NCBI GenBank assembly: GCA_910575605.1
Contig: CAJTEW010000001.1
Coordinates: 248,001 to 312,000, forward strand
Length of the DNA: 64,000 nt
DNA from: Lachnospiraceae bacterium
Lineage (GTDB): Bacteria > Bacillota > Clostridia > Lachnospirales > Lachnospiraceae
Reading direction: 5' to 3'
The position numbers and the translations under genes are program-made. Positions 1 to 8,693 of the stretch are shown here, piece by piece. The stretch's first letter is position 1, and every line of letters starts with the position of its first letter. Below the pieces are notes generated by a model. It was not told the DNA's origin, searched no databases, and was given only the letters and a program-made list of their open reading frames with translations.

Positions 1-418
1 CTACGATTTCACGCATGTTTCCTTCCAGCACTTCTCTGGATACCTGCGCAATATACTCTACCGGCTTATTCAGAAAATTCTGTGCCGCAAGCCCGAGACG
101 CTCCTCATTATCACTGATTTTCACATTTACAGCCGCATCCACACGAATATTAATGTAATCTGCGGTAGGCACCGCACTGGAAGTCTTCACGTCAATCGGA
201 ATCAGCTGGAGATTCAGCTCGTCTTTCTTCTCCAGAAAGGGGATCTTAATACCCGCCTTACCGATAAGCACCTTCGGCTTTTTCCTCAAACCGGAAATTA
301 TATATGCCGTATCCGGTGAAGCCTTTACATACCCCGTCGCCAGAATTAAAATCACCAAAAGCACTATTAGCGCAATCGGAATCAAAGTCCCAGCCAAACC
401 CAAAATATAATCCAACAT
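1..418 (-). CDS. Flotillin-like SPFH-domain membrane protein (N-terminal part, runs off the window)
   Basis: The gene enters from the left edge, so only about 139 N-terminal residues are visible and the stop codon is outside. Residues about 5-28 are a hydrophobic membrane anchor. They are followed by a segment with KASPDTAYIISGLRKKPKV and the start of a band-7/SPFH domain (VDAAVNVKIS, then LAAQNFLNKPVEYIAQVSREVLEGN), the layout of bacterial flotillins that organise membrane microdomains. The ATG at 416-418 has a strong AGGAGG-type ribosome site 8-10 bases upstream, which fixes the start. The family call is good; which flotillin paralogue (FloT-like is likely) cannot be settled from this part alone. 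Confidence 0.8.
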   Translation of the reverse strand, partial: MLDYILGLAGTLIPIALIVLLVILILATGYVKASPDTAYIISGLRKKPKVLIGKAGIKIPFLEKKDELNLQLIPIDVKTSSAVPTADYINIRVDAAVNVKISDNEERLGLAAQNFLNKPVEYIAQVSREVLEGNMREIV

Positions 419-451
419 CTTTCGTTCCCTCCTTGCCATTTCTTTAACGAT

Positions 452-480
452 ATTATACTATATTTATAAAAAAATGGAAA
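452..480 (-). promoter_or_regulatory. Possible sigma-A promoter of the flotillin gene
   Basis: On the minus strand a perfect TATAAT (452-457) sits 34 bases before the flotillin ATG. The hexamer 17 bases further upstream is TTTCCA, a poor -35, so this is a moderate candidate only. Confidence 0.4.
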
Positions 481-494
481 GAAATAAATATGAA

Positions 495-1202
495 TTACTG
501 GTAGACGGATGCCCGTTTAGCCGCACAGGTCATATATTGTATAAGCTCTTCATCTCCTTCACAATGCTCTCTTAAAAATACTTCTGCCTCATGCTTTGAT
601 TTCCTACGCAAAAAATACATAAATAAAATTTCACACAGATTTTCAACCATATCCTCATATTCGTTCTCATATTCTGACAGTACCTCCCTCACTGTCTCTT
701 CCTTTATTCTCCCCAAAAACCTCTGTTCCATATGAATACATTTCAGATATTCATATACCTTATCTACGCCGCGGCTTTCTGATAAGTCCTTAAGAACTGG
801 ATAATCCAGCGTAAGTATCTCCTCCTGGGGCGCGAACCGGATGTCATACCACTTAAAGAACTCTGGCATTACTTTTATAAATGTATCATACAGACACCGA
901 TTCCCATAATCGCAAAATTCTGGCATCATCTCATTATAAAGCCTGAGGGTTCTCTTTACATTCTGCTCCACAAGGCGGTACCCCTCCCGATATACCTCAT
1001 ATGCTGAAAGCTTATCAGATGAAAGAAGCATGTTTCCTTTGTCCCTGCGCTGTGCCTCCCGGATACAATAAAGCACTGCCTCCATAAACTGCTCTGCCCT
1101 CTCATAGGTCACAGATGTACTTTCAAAACTCGTGTATTTTTGCGCAAGTTCCGCCACAATAGGAACCAGCTCCTCCATCTCATATCCTGTATGATTTCCC
1201 AT
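495..1202 (-). CDS. Conserved protein of unknown function, possibly DUF6179 family
   Basis: This 235-residue, soluble, acidic and strongly helical protein has no signal peptide and no catalytic motif that I recognise. It lies 4 bases downstream of the 177-residue gene at 1207-1740 and is surely co-transcribed with it. From memory, a DUF6179/DUF6323 pair has this arrangement in Lachnospiraceae, and sizes and order fit, but I cannot confirm the assignment. The C-terminal part (about residues 150-230) is rich in Glu and aromatic residues and reads as a helical bundle. No function should be assigned. Confidence 0.7.
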   Translation of the reverse strand: MGNHTGYEMEELVPIVAELAQKYTSFESTSVTYERAEQFMEAVLYCIREAQRRDKGNMLLSSDKLSAYEVYREGYRLVEQNVKRTLRLYNEMMPEFCDYGNRCLYDTFIKVMPEFFKWYDIRFAPQEEILTLDYPVLKDLSESRGVDKVYEYLKCIHMEQRFLGRIKEETVREVLSEYENEYEDMVENLCEILFMYFLRRKSKHEAEVFLREHCEGDEELIQYMTCAAKRASVYQ

Positions 1203-1206
1203 ATTT

Positions 1207-1740
1207 TTACCTCCAGCAAAGCTCTCTTAGTGCTTCCATATAAAGTTCATAATCCCATCTGCTTACTTCATCAAATTTTTCATATTCCCCACGTCCTTCC
1301 GAAGCCTTATATCCCCGGTATCCGGCACGTACTGCCTGGGAAAACAGATTCAGGCACGTACCCTCCAGATAGTCCAAATCTCCAAAGCAGACGTCCTCGA
1401 ACTGCTTCTTCATAAAGTGTAATAACTCGTCATCGGAAATTTCATCCATCATCTCATTTTTATACAGGTAGAATATTTCCTGAAGCCGGATAATGGTATC
1501 CACATAATGGTCCTGACGCAGAAAGTCTGAATCACAAAACTCATAAATAATCCTCTCCGTTACTCCTCCTCCAAACTCTACTCTCCTTTCCTTTTGGAGC
1601 ACATCTCTCCTTTCCTGTAAGATTAGTTTTGCCTCCTCCTCATTTAAAACAAGTCCGTACTTTTCCGTTTCCTGGTTCAGCTTCAATACTCTGCCAAGCT
1701 GAGACTGCTCCTGTAACAGGGAAAGCCATTTTTCATCCAT
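1207..1740 (-). CDS. Conserved protein of unknown function, possibly DUF6323 family
   Basis: A 177-residue cytoplasmic, helical protein that is the first gene of a two-gene transcript with 495-1202. An AAGGAG site lies 8-9 bases before the ATG. The N-terminal half contains a heptad-like helical stretch (residues about 30-55); the middle has a segment around FCDSDFLRQDHYVDTIIRLQ. I recognise no enzyme motif. The DUF6323 label is a recollection of a family that neighbours DUF6179 and is not proven here. The transcript has its own promoter at 1780-1808. Confidence 0.7.
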   Translation of the reverse strand: MDEKWLSLLQEQSQLGRVLKLNQETEKYGLVLNEEEAKLILQERRDVLQKERRVEFGGGVTERIIYEFCDSDFLRQDHYVDTIIRLQEIFYLYKNEMMDEISDDELLHFMKKQFEDVCFGDLDYLEGTCLNLFSQAVRAGYRGYKASEGRGEYEKFDEVSRWDYELYMEALRELCWR

Positions 1741-1779
1741 AAATGAATTCTCCTTTTCATTTATTTTTATTGGAAGCCC

Positions 1780-1808
1780 ATTATAGCATCCTGCTATACC
1801 TGGTACAA
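1780..1808 (-). promoter_or_regulatory. Sigma-A promoter of the two-gene unknown operon
   Basis: Minus strand TTGTAC (1803-1808), exactly 17 bases, then a perfect TATAAT (1780-1785), about 40 bases before the ATG at 1740. Confidence 0.6.
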
Positions 1809-1850
1809 GACTTGATTTTCCGCTGTTTTTGTGGTATTATAGATATAGAA

Positions 1851-1884
1851 AAGAGGAGCAGAATCTATAAGGTCTGCTCCTCTT
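1851..1884 (-). terminator. Rho-independent terminator after the hybrid kinase gene
   Basis: Perfect 12-bp stem AAGAGGAGCAGA / TCTGCTCCTCTT with a 10-base loop, starting 16 bases past the kinase stop codon. On the minus strand it is followed by a T-rich tail. Confidence 0.75.
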
Positions 1885-1900
1885 CTCATTGCATAAATAT

Positions 1901-3916
1901 CTACTTTAGAATTTCATACAAGGTCCTGAATAATACTCCCACATCAATCGGCTTTGCCAGATGTCCGTCCATTCCCGCTTCTAATGCCTTTTTCCTGTCC
2001 TCGTCAAAAGCATTTGCCGTCATTGCAAGAATCGGCAGCCGCCGAAGCCTTCCTTCTGTCATTTCCCTGATAGCCTCTGCCGCCTCATATCCGTCCATAA
2101 CCGGCATCTGGATATCCATGAGAATCAAATCATAGTCTCCCTCTCCGGCAGCGGCAATTGTTTCCACTGCTTCCTTACCGTCATTTACTGTGTCAACCAG
2201 GAATCCTGCCTCTGTTAATATGTCCACAGCAATCTCCTGATTAAGCTCATTATCCTCTGCCAGAAGAATCCGTTTGCCCTGGACTACCTCCTTTGATTTT
2301 TCCAAAATCTCCCACTCTGTCAGTATTTCCTCAGAAGAATCCTGCTCTCCTCTGCCCTCCCAGAGCTTAAGAGGGAGCTCTATAATAAATGTGCTTCCCT
2401 TCCCCTGTTCACTCTCTGCACAGATAGTTCCGCCCATCATCTCTACAATATTTTTTGTAATTGGCATGCCAAGTCCTGTTCCCTCCACTCTGCTGACTGT
2501 AGAGGTCTCCTCCCGTTCAAAAGGTTCAAACACATGAGGCAGAAATTCACTGCTCATACCAATTCCCGTATCTCTGACAGAAATCACATACCTTCCATAT
2601 TCTGGATTCTCCTGGGGCTTTTCCATCAGACGGATAAAAATCTCCCCGCCTGCCGGCGTAAATTTCACAGCATTTCCCACAAGATTTAAAAGTACTCTGT
2701 GAAGCTTTGCTTCATCTACATATACATTTTCATGCAAAGGGCTGTCCATCTCCAGACAAAGCTTTAAGTCCTTTGCTCTTGCCTGCTCCTGTATCATATT
2801 CATAAAATCTTTTAAAACTCCGGAAAGCCTGACCTGCTGCTCCTGAAGCTGGATTTTCCCGCTCTCTATCCGGCTCATATCCAAAACTTCATTAATAATA
2901 GACAATAAATGCTTGCTGGAAGCCGTTATTTTGGAAATGCAGTCTGCCACCCTCTCCCTGTCGTCGAGATGGGAAGCAGCAATGGCTGCAAAGCCCACTA
3001 TGGCATTCATAGGCGTCCGTATGTCGTGAGACATATTACTTAAAAATGCCGATTTACTGGCATTAGCCCTGTTCGCCGTCTCATAGGCACGCTCAAGCGT
3101 TTTCTTTGCCTCCAGCTCCTTTTTCCTCTCTGCACTGATATTTTCCACAACAAAGCCCACCTGGACAGGAACTCCGGCAGGATTTCTGTTCACCACAATA
3201 AAGCTTGCACGGCACCATCCCCTCCTGATACTTAAGTACTCTAAAGAAATATTCTGCCAGTTTCCAATTCTCTCTGCCAGAGTGTTAAGATTTACAAAAT
3301 CCTCAAAGACTTTCTTATAGCTCTCTTCAATAAGTGTCTCCGTAAACTGCTGGAAAGCATAGGCAGCATCCCCCCTTGCTCCCAAAATCGATGTAATATA
3401 ATCCAGTCCTACAATTTCTTTGAATTTTCCTGTGGTAAGATCTATGTAATAATTAAACATATAGATTTTACTCAAAGCATTGATAATACTTGAAAGGGTT
3501 CTTCTGCTGCTGTGGTATTCTGCCTCCTGAAGCTTCATTTCCGATATATTCTGTATAACCCCGTAAGATTTTATAGGCCTTCCCTGTTCGTCGCGGGAAA
3601 CCGTTGTAAGTGTGACCGTACACCAGTTCTTCCTGTCAATGCTGCTGAAGGAAGCATGGGCTGAATTCTCCCCCGAATCAATTTTATGGTACATTTCATA
3701 AAAAACTGCCCTGGTAGAGGGATGTACAAAATCCTCTGCAAAGCTTACCGGCATATCCGCATATTCACGTTTGCAGGAATACATCCGGGCTGTTCTTTCG
3801 TTTATCGTAATAAGTCTCTCCTGAGGAAAATACCAGAAACTGCATATATCTGTATTTTCAATGGCAGTTAAAAGCCCTGCCTGTTCTTCTTCTCTATTTA
3901 TTGCTCGTTCTTCCAT
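1901..3916 (-). CDS. Soluble hybrid sensor histidine kinase with PAS-like sensors and a receiver domain
   Basis: This 671-residue protein has an N-terminal PAS-like domain (about 10-130, ending in GVIQNISEMK), a second PAS-like region (about 140-265, ending in GFVVENISAERKKE), a HisKA domain with the phospho-acceptor box SHDIRTPMNAI near residue 300, an HATPase_c domain (NLVGNAVKFTP, DTGIGM, GTGLGM) and a C-terminal receiver domain (about 545-671; LAEDNELNQ, LILMDIQMPVMDG, AKPID). I see no transmembrane segment, so the signal is probably intracellular. No response-regulator gene is adjacent, so its output partner (an Hpt protein or another receiver) is unknown. It is monocistronic, between its own promoter and terminator. 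Confidence 0.9.
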   Translation of the reverse strand: MEERAINREEEQAGLLTAIENTDICSFWYFPQERLITINERTARMYSCKREYADMPVSFAEDFVHPSTRAVFYEMYHKIDSGENSAHASFSSIDRKNWCTVTLTTVSRDEQGRPIKSYGVIQNISEMKLQEAEYHSSRRTLSSIINALSKIYMFNYYIDLTTGKFKEIVGLDYITSILGARGDAAYAFQQFTETLIEESYKKVFEDFVNLNTLAERIGNWQNISLEYLSIRRGWCRASFIVVNRNPAGVPVQVGFVVENISAERKKELEAKKTLERAYETANRANASKSAFLSNMSHDIRTPMNAIVGFAAIAASHLDDRERVADCISKITASSKHLLSIINEVLDMSRIESGKIQLQEQQVRLSGVLKDFMNMIQEQARAKDLKLCLEMDSPLHENVYVDEAKLHRVLLNLVGNAVKFTPAGGEIFIRLMEKPQENPEYGRYVISVRDTGIGMSSEFLPHVFEPFEREETSTVSRVEGTGLGMPITKNIVEMMGGTICAESEQGKGSTFIIELPLKLWEGRGEQDSSEEILTEWEILEKSKEVVQGKRILLAEDNELNQEIAVDILTEAGFLVDTVNDGKEAVETIAAAGEGDYDLILMDIQMPVMDGYEAAEAIREMTEGRLRRLPILAMTANAFDEDRKKALEAGMDGHLAKPIDVGVLFRTLYEILK

Positions 3917-3955
3917 GAAATATCTTTCCTCCTGGAAATGGAATTCTTGAATTAT

Positions 3956-3984
3956 ATTTTAGCACGCTTCCTCTGTATACTCAA
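3956..3984 (-). promoter_or_regulatory. Sigma-A promoter of the hybrid kinase gene
   Basis: TTGAGT (3979-3984), 17-base spacer, TAAAAT (3956-3961) on the minus strand, about 40 bases before the ATG, with an AGGAGG ribosome site between. Confidence 0.6.
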
Positions 3985-4009
3985 TCCGGTTTTTGCATAA
4001 AAATCGTCC

Positions 4010-4489
4010 TTATTTATGATATGGCTCTCCGTTCATAATACGGAACCCACGGTATATCTGTTCTAAGAGTATCACACGCATAAGCTGATGAGGAAATGTC
4101 ATTTTAGAAAAGCTAAGGGCAAAGTCCGACTTTTTCATCACTTCTTTTCCCAGCCCAATAGAGCCGCCGATAACAAATATCAGATGGCTTTTTCCCTGTA
4201 TGCCAAGATTTTCTATTTTGCTGGACAGCTCCTCTGAAGAAAGCATCTTTCCCTGAATCTCAAGGGTAATCACAAACCCGTCCTCTGAAATATGCTTCAG
4301 AATCCGCTCTCCCTCCTTCGTGCGTATCTGCTCCTCCAAAGCCCTGCCGGCCCGCTCAGGCGTCTTTTCGTCCGCCACTTCAATTATCTCTAGTTTACAG
4401 TATTTTCCCAGTCTTTTTATATATTCCTCCACAGCATCCCGAAAGTATTTTTCCTTTATCTTACCGACTGTAATTAATGTAATCTTCAT
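4010..4489 (-). CDS. rlmH: 23S rRNA (pseudouridine1915-N3)-methyltransferase RlmH
   Basis: RlmH methylates N3 of pseudouridine 1915 in helix 69 of 23S rRNA using S-adenosylmethionine, a late step on 70S ribosomes. The 159-residue length matches the family. Visible motifs are the N-terminal [15 protein letters not shown], the SPOUT trefoil-knot sequence [12 protein letters not shown], and the C-terminal [20 protein letters not shown] followed by YHK. The reading frame stays open 12 codons further upstream, but the ATG at 4487-4489 has a GGAGGA ribosome site directly before it and gives the family-standard start. It lies 19 bases after the ZIP transporter gene and is probably co-transcribed with it. 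Confidence 0.95.
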   Translation of the reverse strand: MKITLITVGKIKEKYFRDAVEEYIKRLGKYCKLEIIEVADEKTPERAGRALEEQIRTKEGERILKHISEDGFVITLEIQGKMLSSEELSSKIENLGIQGKSHLIFVIGGSIGLGKEVMKKSDFALSFSKMTFPHQLMRVILLEQIYRGFRIMNGEPYHK

Positions 4490-4508
4490 TTTCCTCCGTC
4501 CGGCCCCT

Positions 4509-5300
4509 CTATCCCAGAGCCACATCTAAAATCATCATCAGTACAAATCCTGCCGCGAATCCTATAGTCCCGATATTACTATGTCCGCCTTCCGCTGACT
4601 CCGGCACCAGTTCTTCTACCACGACATAAATCATTGCCCCCGCTGCGAATGCCAGAAGATAGGGGAGTACAGGTGTAATATAGGCGGCAAGCAGAACCGT
4701 GATTCCTCCTGCAATGGGCTCCACAATCCCTGACAGCGTTCCATAGAGAAACGCCTTTCCTCTGCTTCCCCCTTCATTTTGTACAGGCAGTGATACAATA
4801 AATCCTTCTGGAAGATTCTGAATGGCAATCCCTGCTGCCAGCGTAAATGCCCCCGCTATCGTCACATCTGCATTGTCCGTCAAAAGTCCCGCAAAAACTG
4901 CTCCGCTTGAAATCCCCTCCGGTATATTGTGAATGGTAACTGCCATCACAAGCATGGTGGAACGGTTCAGTACACACCTCGGCCCCTCTGTCTCCTCCGA
5001 TCCAATGTGCATGTGGGGAATCGCCCTGTCAAGAAACAAGAGAAATCCGATTCCAACCAGAAATCCCACTGCCGCAGGAAAAAAAGCAAATCTTCCCATT
5101 CGTCCTGACATATCCATAGCCGGAATTAGAAGCGACCACACAGACGCTGCAACCATAACCCCTGCCGCAAAGCCAAGAAGGGCCTTCTGTACCCCGCGCT
5201 TTAGCTCCTTTTTCATAAACAGCACACAGGCTGCTCCTAATGTAGTACCAATAAAGGGAATCATAAGTCCCCAGAAAATCATCATAATGAAATTCCTCAT
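4509..5300 (-). CDS. ZIP-family divalent metal (zinc) transporter
   Basis: A 263-residue polytopic membrane protein with about eight hydrophobic segments. The signature metal-site motifs of ZIP proteins are present: HNIPEGI (His124-Ile130) in the fourth helix and the paired QNLPEG (161-166) in the fifth. A His/Met-rich loop (PHMHIG, 95-100) lies between helices three and four. The family imports Zn2+, Fe2+ or Mn2+; the metal cannot be told from sequence. The annotated ATG overlaps its ribosome site closely, so Met6 or Met7 (about 5285) is an equally likely start. It is followed at 19 bases by rlmH. Confidence 0.88.
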   Translation of the reverse strand: MRNFIMMIFWGLMIPFIGTTLGAACVLFMKKELKRGVQKALLGFAAGVMVAASVWSLLIPAMDMSGRMGRFAFFPAAVGFLVGIGFLLFLDRAIPHMHIGSEETEGPRCVLNRSTMLVMAVTIHNIPEGISSGAVFAGLLTDNADVTIAGAFTLAAGIAIQNLPEGFIVSLPVQNEGGSRGKAFLYGTLSGIVEPIAGGITVLLAAYITPVLPYLLAFAAGAMIYVVVEELVPESAEGGHSNIGTIGFAAGFVLMMILDVALG

Positions 5301-5355
5301 CTCCTGTCATTTTTCCTTTATTCTCTCCATAATTGAAATAAGTATAACACAAAAT

Positions 5356-5399
5356 AAAAAAGGCGCCATACAAATTTTCCAATCTGTATGACACCTTTT
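5356..5399 (-). terminator. Rho-independent terminator after nfnAB
   Basis: A 15-bp stem (5358-5372 with 5385-5399, two G-U pairs) begins 5 bases past the nfnB stop and ends in a T run on the minus strand. Confidence 0.7.
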
Positions 5400-5403
5400 A
5401 AAT

Positions 5404-6792
5404 CTATTTTCCTGACAGTAGCTCATGGATACCCTTTGCGCCGGCTTTTCCTGCTCCCATAGCAAGAATAACCGTTGCAGCGCCTGTCACTGCGTCTCCG
5501 CCTGCAAATACTGCGGCCTTTGAGGTCTGTCCATTCTCTTCCTCTGCCACAATACATTTTCTCCGGTTCGTCTCAAGTCCTTTGGTAGTGGAAGCAATAA
5601 GAGGATTTGGAGAAGTTCCAAGAGACATGATAACTGTATCAAGCTCAATCTCATATTCGGAACCTGGAATCTCTACCGGACGTCTTCTGCCGGAAGCATC
5701 AGGCTCTCCAAGCTCCATCTTTACAACTGTCATTCCTTTAACCCAGCCATTCTCATCTACAAGAATCTCCTTCGGATTTGTAAGAAGGTCGAAGATAACC
5801 CCTTCCTCCTTCGCATGATGGACTTCTTCTACTCTGGCCGGAAGTTCTGCCTCGCTCCTGCGGTATACAATATGTACCTCAGCACCCAGACGAAGTGCGG
5901 TTCTTGCAGCATCCATCGCAACATTTCCGCCGCCTACTACTGCAACTTTCTTACCTGCCACAATCGGTGTATCATAGGAATCATCAAAAGCCTTCATAAG
6001 ATTGCTTCTTGTCAGATACTCATTTGCAGAGAATACGCCGTTAGCTGTCTCCCCGGGAATCCCCATAAACATCGGAAGGCCTGCGCCAGATCCAATAAAT
6101 ACCGCCTCGAAGTCCTCTTCTTCCATAAGCTGGTCAATCGTAGTTGACTTTCCGATCACTACATTCGTTTCAAATTTAACACCCAGTTCTTTTACCTTTT
6201 CAATCTCCTTCTTTACAACCTTATGCTTCGGAAGACGGAACTCCGGAATGCCATATACAAGCACACCGCCCAGCTCATGAAGCGCCTCAAATACAGTCAC
6301 CTCATAGCCTAACTTTGCCAAATCTCCTGCACAGGTAAGTCCCGACGGGCCGGAACCGATAACTGCAACCTTATGTCCATTCGTTTTCTCTGCTTTTACA
6401 GGCTTAATGTCGTTCTCCAAAGCATAATCTGCAACATATCTCTCAAGCTTACCAATAGACACTGGATCTCCCTTAATGCCTCGAATGCATTTGCACTCAC
6501 ACTGGGACTCCTGCGGACATACGCGGCCACAGATAGCCGGAAGAGCTGAGGATTCGCCGATAACTTTATACGCGCCCTCAATATCCCCTTCCTTTACCTT
6601 TGAGATAAAGCCTGGGATATTGATTGCTACAGGACATCCCTGGATGCACTTTGCATTTTTACAGTTAAGGCAGCGGGAAGCCTCCTCCATCGCCTCCTCC
6701 TTATTATATCCATAGCATACTTCCTCGAAGTTTGCTGCTCTTTCCCTTGCATCCTGCTCTCTTACAGGAACTCTCTTTAATACATCAGCCAT
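5404..6792 (-). CDS. nfnB: NADPH-binding large subunit of NADH-dependent ferredoxin:NADP oxidoreductase (NfnB); often labelled GltA
   Basis: With NfnA, this subunit couples NADPH oxidation to NAD and ferredoxin by electron bifurcation, or runs the reverse. The 462 residues show an N-terminal iron-sulfur region (Cys41, 44, 49, 53, then Cys88, 92, 98, 100, 102), an FAD-binding GSGPSG loop (147-152) and a second dinucleotide site VVGGGNVAMD near residue 290. The same fold occurs in the small subunit of glutamate synthase, which explains the common label; the directly upstream NfnA gene (1-base TAATG overlap) and the absence of any large GltB subunit favour Nfn. Start ATG at 6790-6792 overlaps the nfnA stop. 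Confidence 0.88.
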   Translation of the reverse strand: MADVLKRVPVREQDARERAANFEEVCYGYNKEEAMEEASRCLNCKNAKCIQGCPVAINIPGFISKVKEGDIEGAYKVIGESSALPAICGRVCPQESQCECKCIRGIKGDPVSIGKLERYVADYALENDIKPVKAEKTNGHKVAVIGSGPSGLTCAGDLAKLGYEVTVFEALHELGGVLVYGIPEFRLPKHKVVKKEIEKVKELGVKFETNVVIGKSTTIDQLMEEEDFEAVFIGSGAGLPMFMGIPGETANGVFSANEYLTRSNLMKAFDDSYDTPIVAGKKVAVVGGGNVAMDAARTALRLGAEVHIVYRRSEAELPARVEEVHHAKEEGVIFDLLTNPKEILVDENGWVKGMTVVKMELGEPDASGRRRPVEIPGSEYEIELDTVIMSLGTSPNPLIASTTKGLETNRRKCIVAEEENGQTSKAAVFAGGDAVTGAATVILAMGAGKAGAKGIHELLSGK

Positions 6793-7679
6793 TAGTTGTC
6801 ACCTCCGCAATTACCGCATCCACCGTGGTGGGTGCCGCCTTCTTGTACCTTCAGAATCGCACGACCTTCCTCTGTCCTGTACATCTGCTGTCTCTTCATC
6901 GCATTTTCAAAATCCACAAGATGTCCATCAAACTCTGGTCCGTCCACGCATGCAAACTTCACTTCTCCGCCTACAATTACACGGCAGGCACCGCACATAC
7001 CGGTCCCGTCAACCATAATCGGATTCATGCTGACAATTGTAGGAATCTCAAGCTTCTTTGTAAGAAGACAGGTAAACTTCATCATAATCATCGGTCCGAT
7101 GGCAACACACACATCATACTTATTGCCTTCCTCTACAAGCTTCTCTATCTTCGTTGTCACCATACCCGCATGGCCATATGTACCATCGTCTGTACATGGA
7201 TAATAGTTTCCTGCTACCTCCTTCATCTCCTTTTCCAGAATCAGCATATCTTTTGTCTTAGAGCCCACAATTACGTCAACGTCAACGCCATGCTCCTTAA
7301 GCCATTTTACCTGCGGATATACCGGAGCAGCGCCCACGCCTCCGGCTACGAAAAGCATCTTCTTATTTTTTAAGGTCTCAATATCTTCTTCTACAAATTC
7401 TGACGGACGTCCCAGAGGTCCGATAAAATCACGGAAGGAATCCCCTGCCTTCAGGGCAGACATCTTCATGGTAGAAGCGCCAATCTCCTGAAATACAATT
7501 GTAATCGTCCCTGCTTCTCTGTCATAGTCACAGATTGTCAGAGGAATTCTCTCACCCTTTTCATCCATCTTAACAATAACAAACTGTCCAGGCTCACAAT
7601 GCCTTGCGACACGCGGAGCTTCGACATCCATAAGATAGATCTTATCAGCCAGTTTCTCAGCTTTTAATATCTTATACAT
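6792..7679 (-). CDS. nfnA: NAD-binding small subunit of Nfn transhydrogenase (NfnA), sulfide/dihydroorotate-dehydrogenase-like flavoprotein
   Basis: The 295 residues show a ferredoxin-reductase-like FAD domain (residues 1-100, RIPLTICDYD), an NAD domain with VAGGVGAAPVYP (111-122) and a C-terminal 2Fe-2S ligand region with Cys229, Cys232 and Cys244 (MCGACRV ... FACVDGP). This is the standard build of NfnA and of dihydroorotate dehydrogenase PyrK-type proteins; the partner NfnB immediately downstream decides for Nfn. The C terminus carries a short extra tail with HHGGCGNCGG (284-293), a possible additional metal site. An AGGAGG ribosome site precedes the ATG. Confidence 0.88.
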   Translation of the reverse strand: MYKILKAEKLADKIYLMDVEAPRVARHCEPGQFVIVKMDEKGERIPLTICDYDREAGTITIVFQEIGASTMKMSALKAGDSFRDFIGPLGRPSEFVEEDIETLKNKKMLFVAGGVGAAPVYPQVKWLKEHGVDVDVIVGSKTKDMLILEKEMKEVAGNYYPCTDDGTYGHAGMVTTKIEKLVEEGNKYDVCVAIGPMIMMKFTCLLTKKLEIPTIVSMNPIMVDGTGMCGACRVIVGGEVKFACVDGPEFDGHLVDFENAMKRQQMYRTEEGRAILKVQEGGTHHGGCGNCGGDN

Positions 7680-7710
7680 CTTACGTTCCTCCTAAAATTT
7701 TATATTATAT

Positions 7711-7739
7711 ATCATAAGACATATCTGCATAAATATCAA
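7711..7739 (-). promoter_or_regulatory. Sigma-A promoter of nfnAB
   Basis: Minus strand TTGATA (7734-7739), 17 bases, TATGAT (7711-7716), about 32 bases before the nfnA start. No Rex-like site overlaps it. Confidence 0.55.
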
Positions 7740-7751
7740 GTAAATAAAATC

Positions 7752-8087
7752 TTAACTATGTCCCAGTATATGTACCGGCAGTACTTTAAATACCGCTGTG
7801 GCAAATGTCAGTCCAAAAAGAATTCCTTGTCTCTTCTTCCTGCTGTCTGTCAGCTCCTTTATATTCTCACAGCTTTTTGTAAGCCTTGACCTTCCACTTC
7901 TTAAATCCTTAAGTATCTTGATTCCTGCAAAGAACTGGAAAAGCGTAAGTAAGAATATTCCAAAACGCTTAAAACAGCGATGTCTTTTTACTGTAAGATA
8001 ATAGATTCCCTCTGCAATTCCGGCAAATGTCGCTATATGATGTATCCATATACATACAGATAATTCCTTTTCTTTCATCCCATTCAT
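7752..8087 (-). CDS. Small hydrophobic protein of unknown function
   Basis: A 111-residue protein with three hydrophobic segments (about 16-33, 44-58, 89-108) and a strongly basic loop between the second and third (RSGRSRLTKSC ... DSRKKRQ), suggesting a small membrane protein. An AAGGGG ribosome site stands about 9 bases before the ATG. It is a single gene, with its stop only 12 bases before the nfnAB promoter. I recognise no family. Confidence 0.6.
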   Translation of the reverse strand: MNGMKEKELSVCIWIHHIATFAGIAEGIYYLTVKRHRCFKRFGIFLLTLFQFFAGIKILKDLRSGRSRLTKSCENIKELTDSRKKRQGILFGLTFATAVFKVLPVHILGHS

Positions 8088-8207
8088 TTCATCTGACCCC
8101 TTTCAACAATCCTGCCTCTATTGTACAGGATATTTCTGTCAGAATATAGAAGAAAAAAACGCAAATTTCTACATTTTATGAGCCGGCATATTTATTTACC
8201 TTCTGTG

Positions 8208-8693
8208 TTAGAAGCCTCGTTCTATACATAAGTTTGAAATCTCTCTCCATCCCATACCGCGCATACAATTGGCAGCCTCATATACCGTCTTATTCTCATA
8301 CAGCAGTTTGTATACTCCAAGTCGTTTAATTCTTTTTCCAAGCCGCGTATTTGCTTTTTGCTCTTCAGCTATCATAGCCATATAGAGAATAGAGAAGATA
8401 ATATCTACCTGAAGTGCATCGCCGCCATAAACGGATGCAATCTGCGAAATAGCTTTAAGAACCTGCTGATCCACTTGTTTTTCAGTTAGCTCATATACCT
8501 TTACATAATCGTTGTATATGGTTTGTATACCGTATTTGTCTGACAGCACCTTTAACTGTGTAAAATAATCCATATCACGCGGCGGTTCCCGCCTGCCGTC
8601 AGGATGGGTTAAATATACACACCAATCATCAAAGCTTCCCCTGTCGTATTCTAAAAATGCGCCGTTATTAAATGTTTTTATTAACTGGCTCAT
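8208..8693 (-). CDS. Conserved cytoplasmic protein of unknown function
   Basis: A 161-residue soluble protein that starts with a short beta-rich part (FNNGAFLEYDRGSFDDWCVYL) and continues as helices. It is translationally coupled to the upstream acetyltransferase by a 4-base ATGA overlap, so the two products may act on the same process. The C-terminal part ends in MGWREISNLCIERGF. No catalytic motif, membrane segment or signal peptide is visible, and I do not assign a function. Confidence 0.75.
   Translation of the reverse strand: MSQLIKTFNNGAFLEYDRGSFDDWCVYLTHPDGRREPPRDMDYFTQLKVLSDKYGIQTIYNDYVKVYELTEKQVDQQVLKAISQIASVYGGDALQVDIIFSILYMAMIAEEQKANTRLGKRIKRLGVYKLLYENKTVYEAANCMRGMGWREISNLCIERGF

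Noticed and set aside
6732-7373. A 213-codon plus-strand frame across nfnB and nfnA
   Set aside because: Antisense to two well-conserved genes, His/Cys-rich and without a ribosome site.
7711-7739. Rex site at the nfnAB promoter
   Set aside because: No TTGTTAA or TTAACAA half-site is present there.
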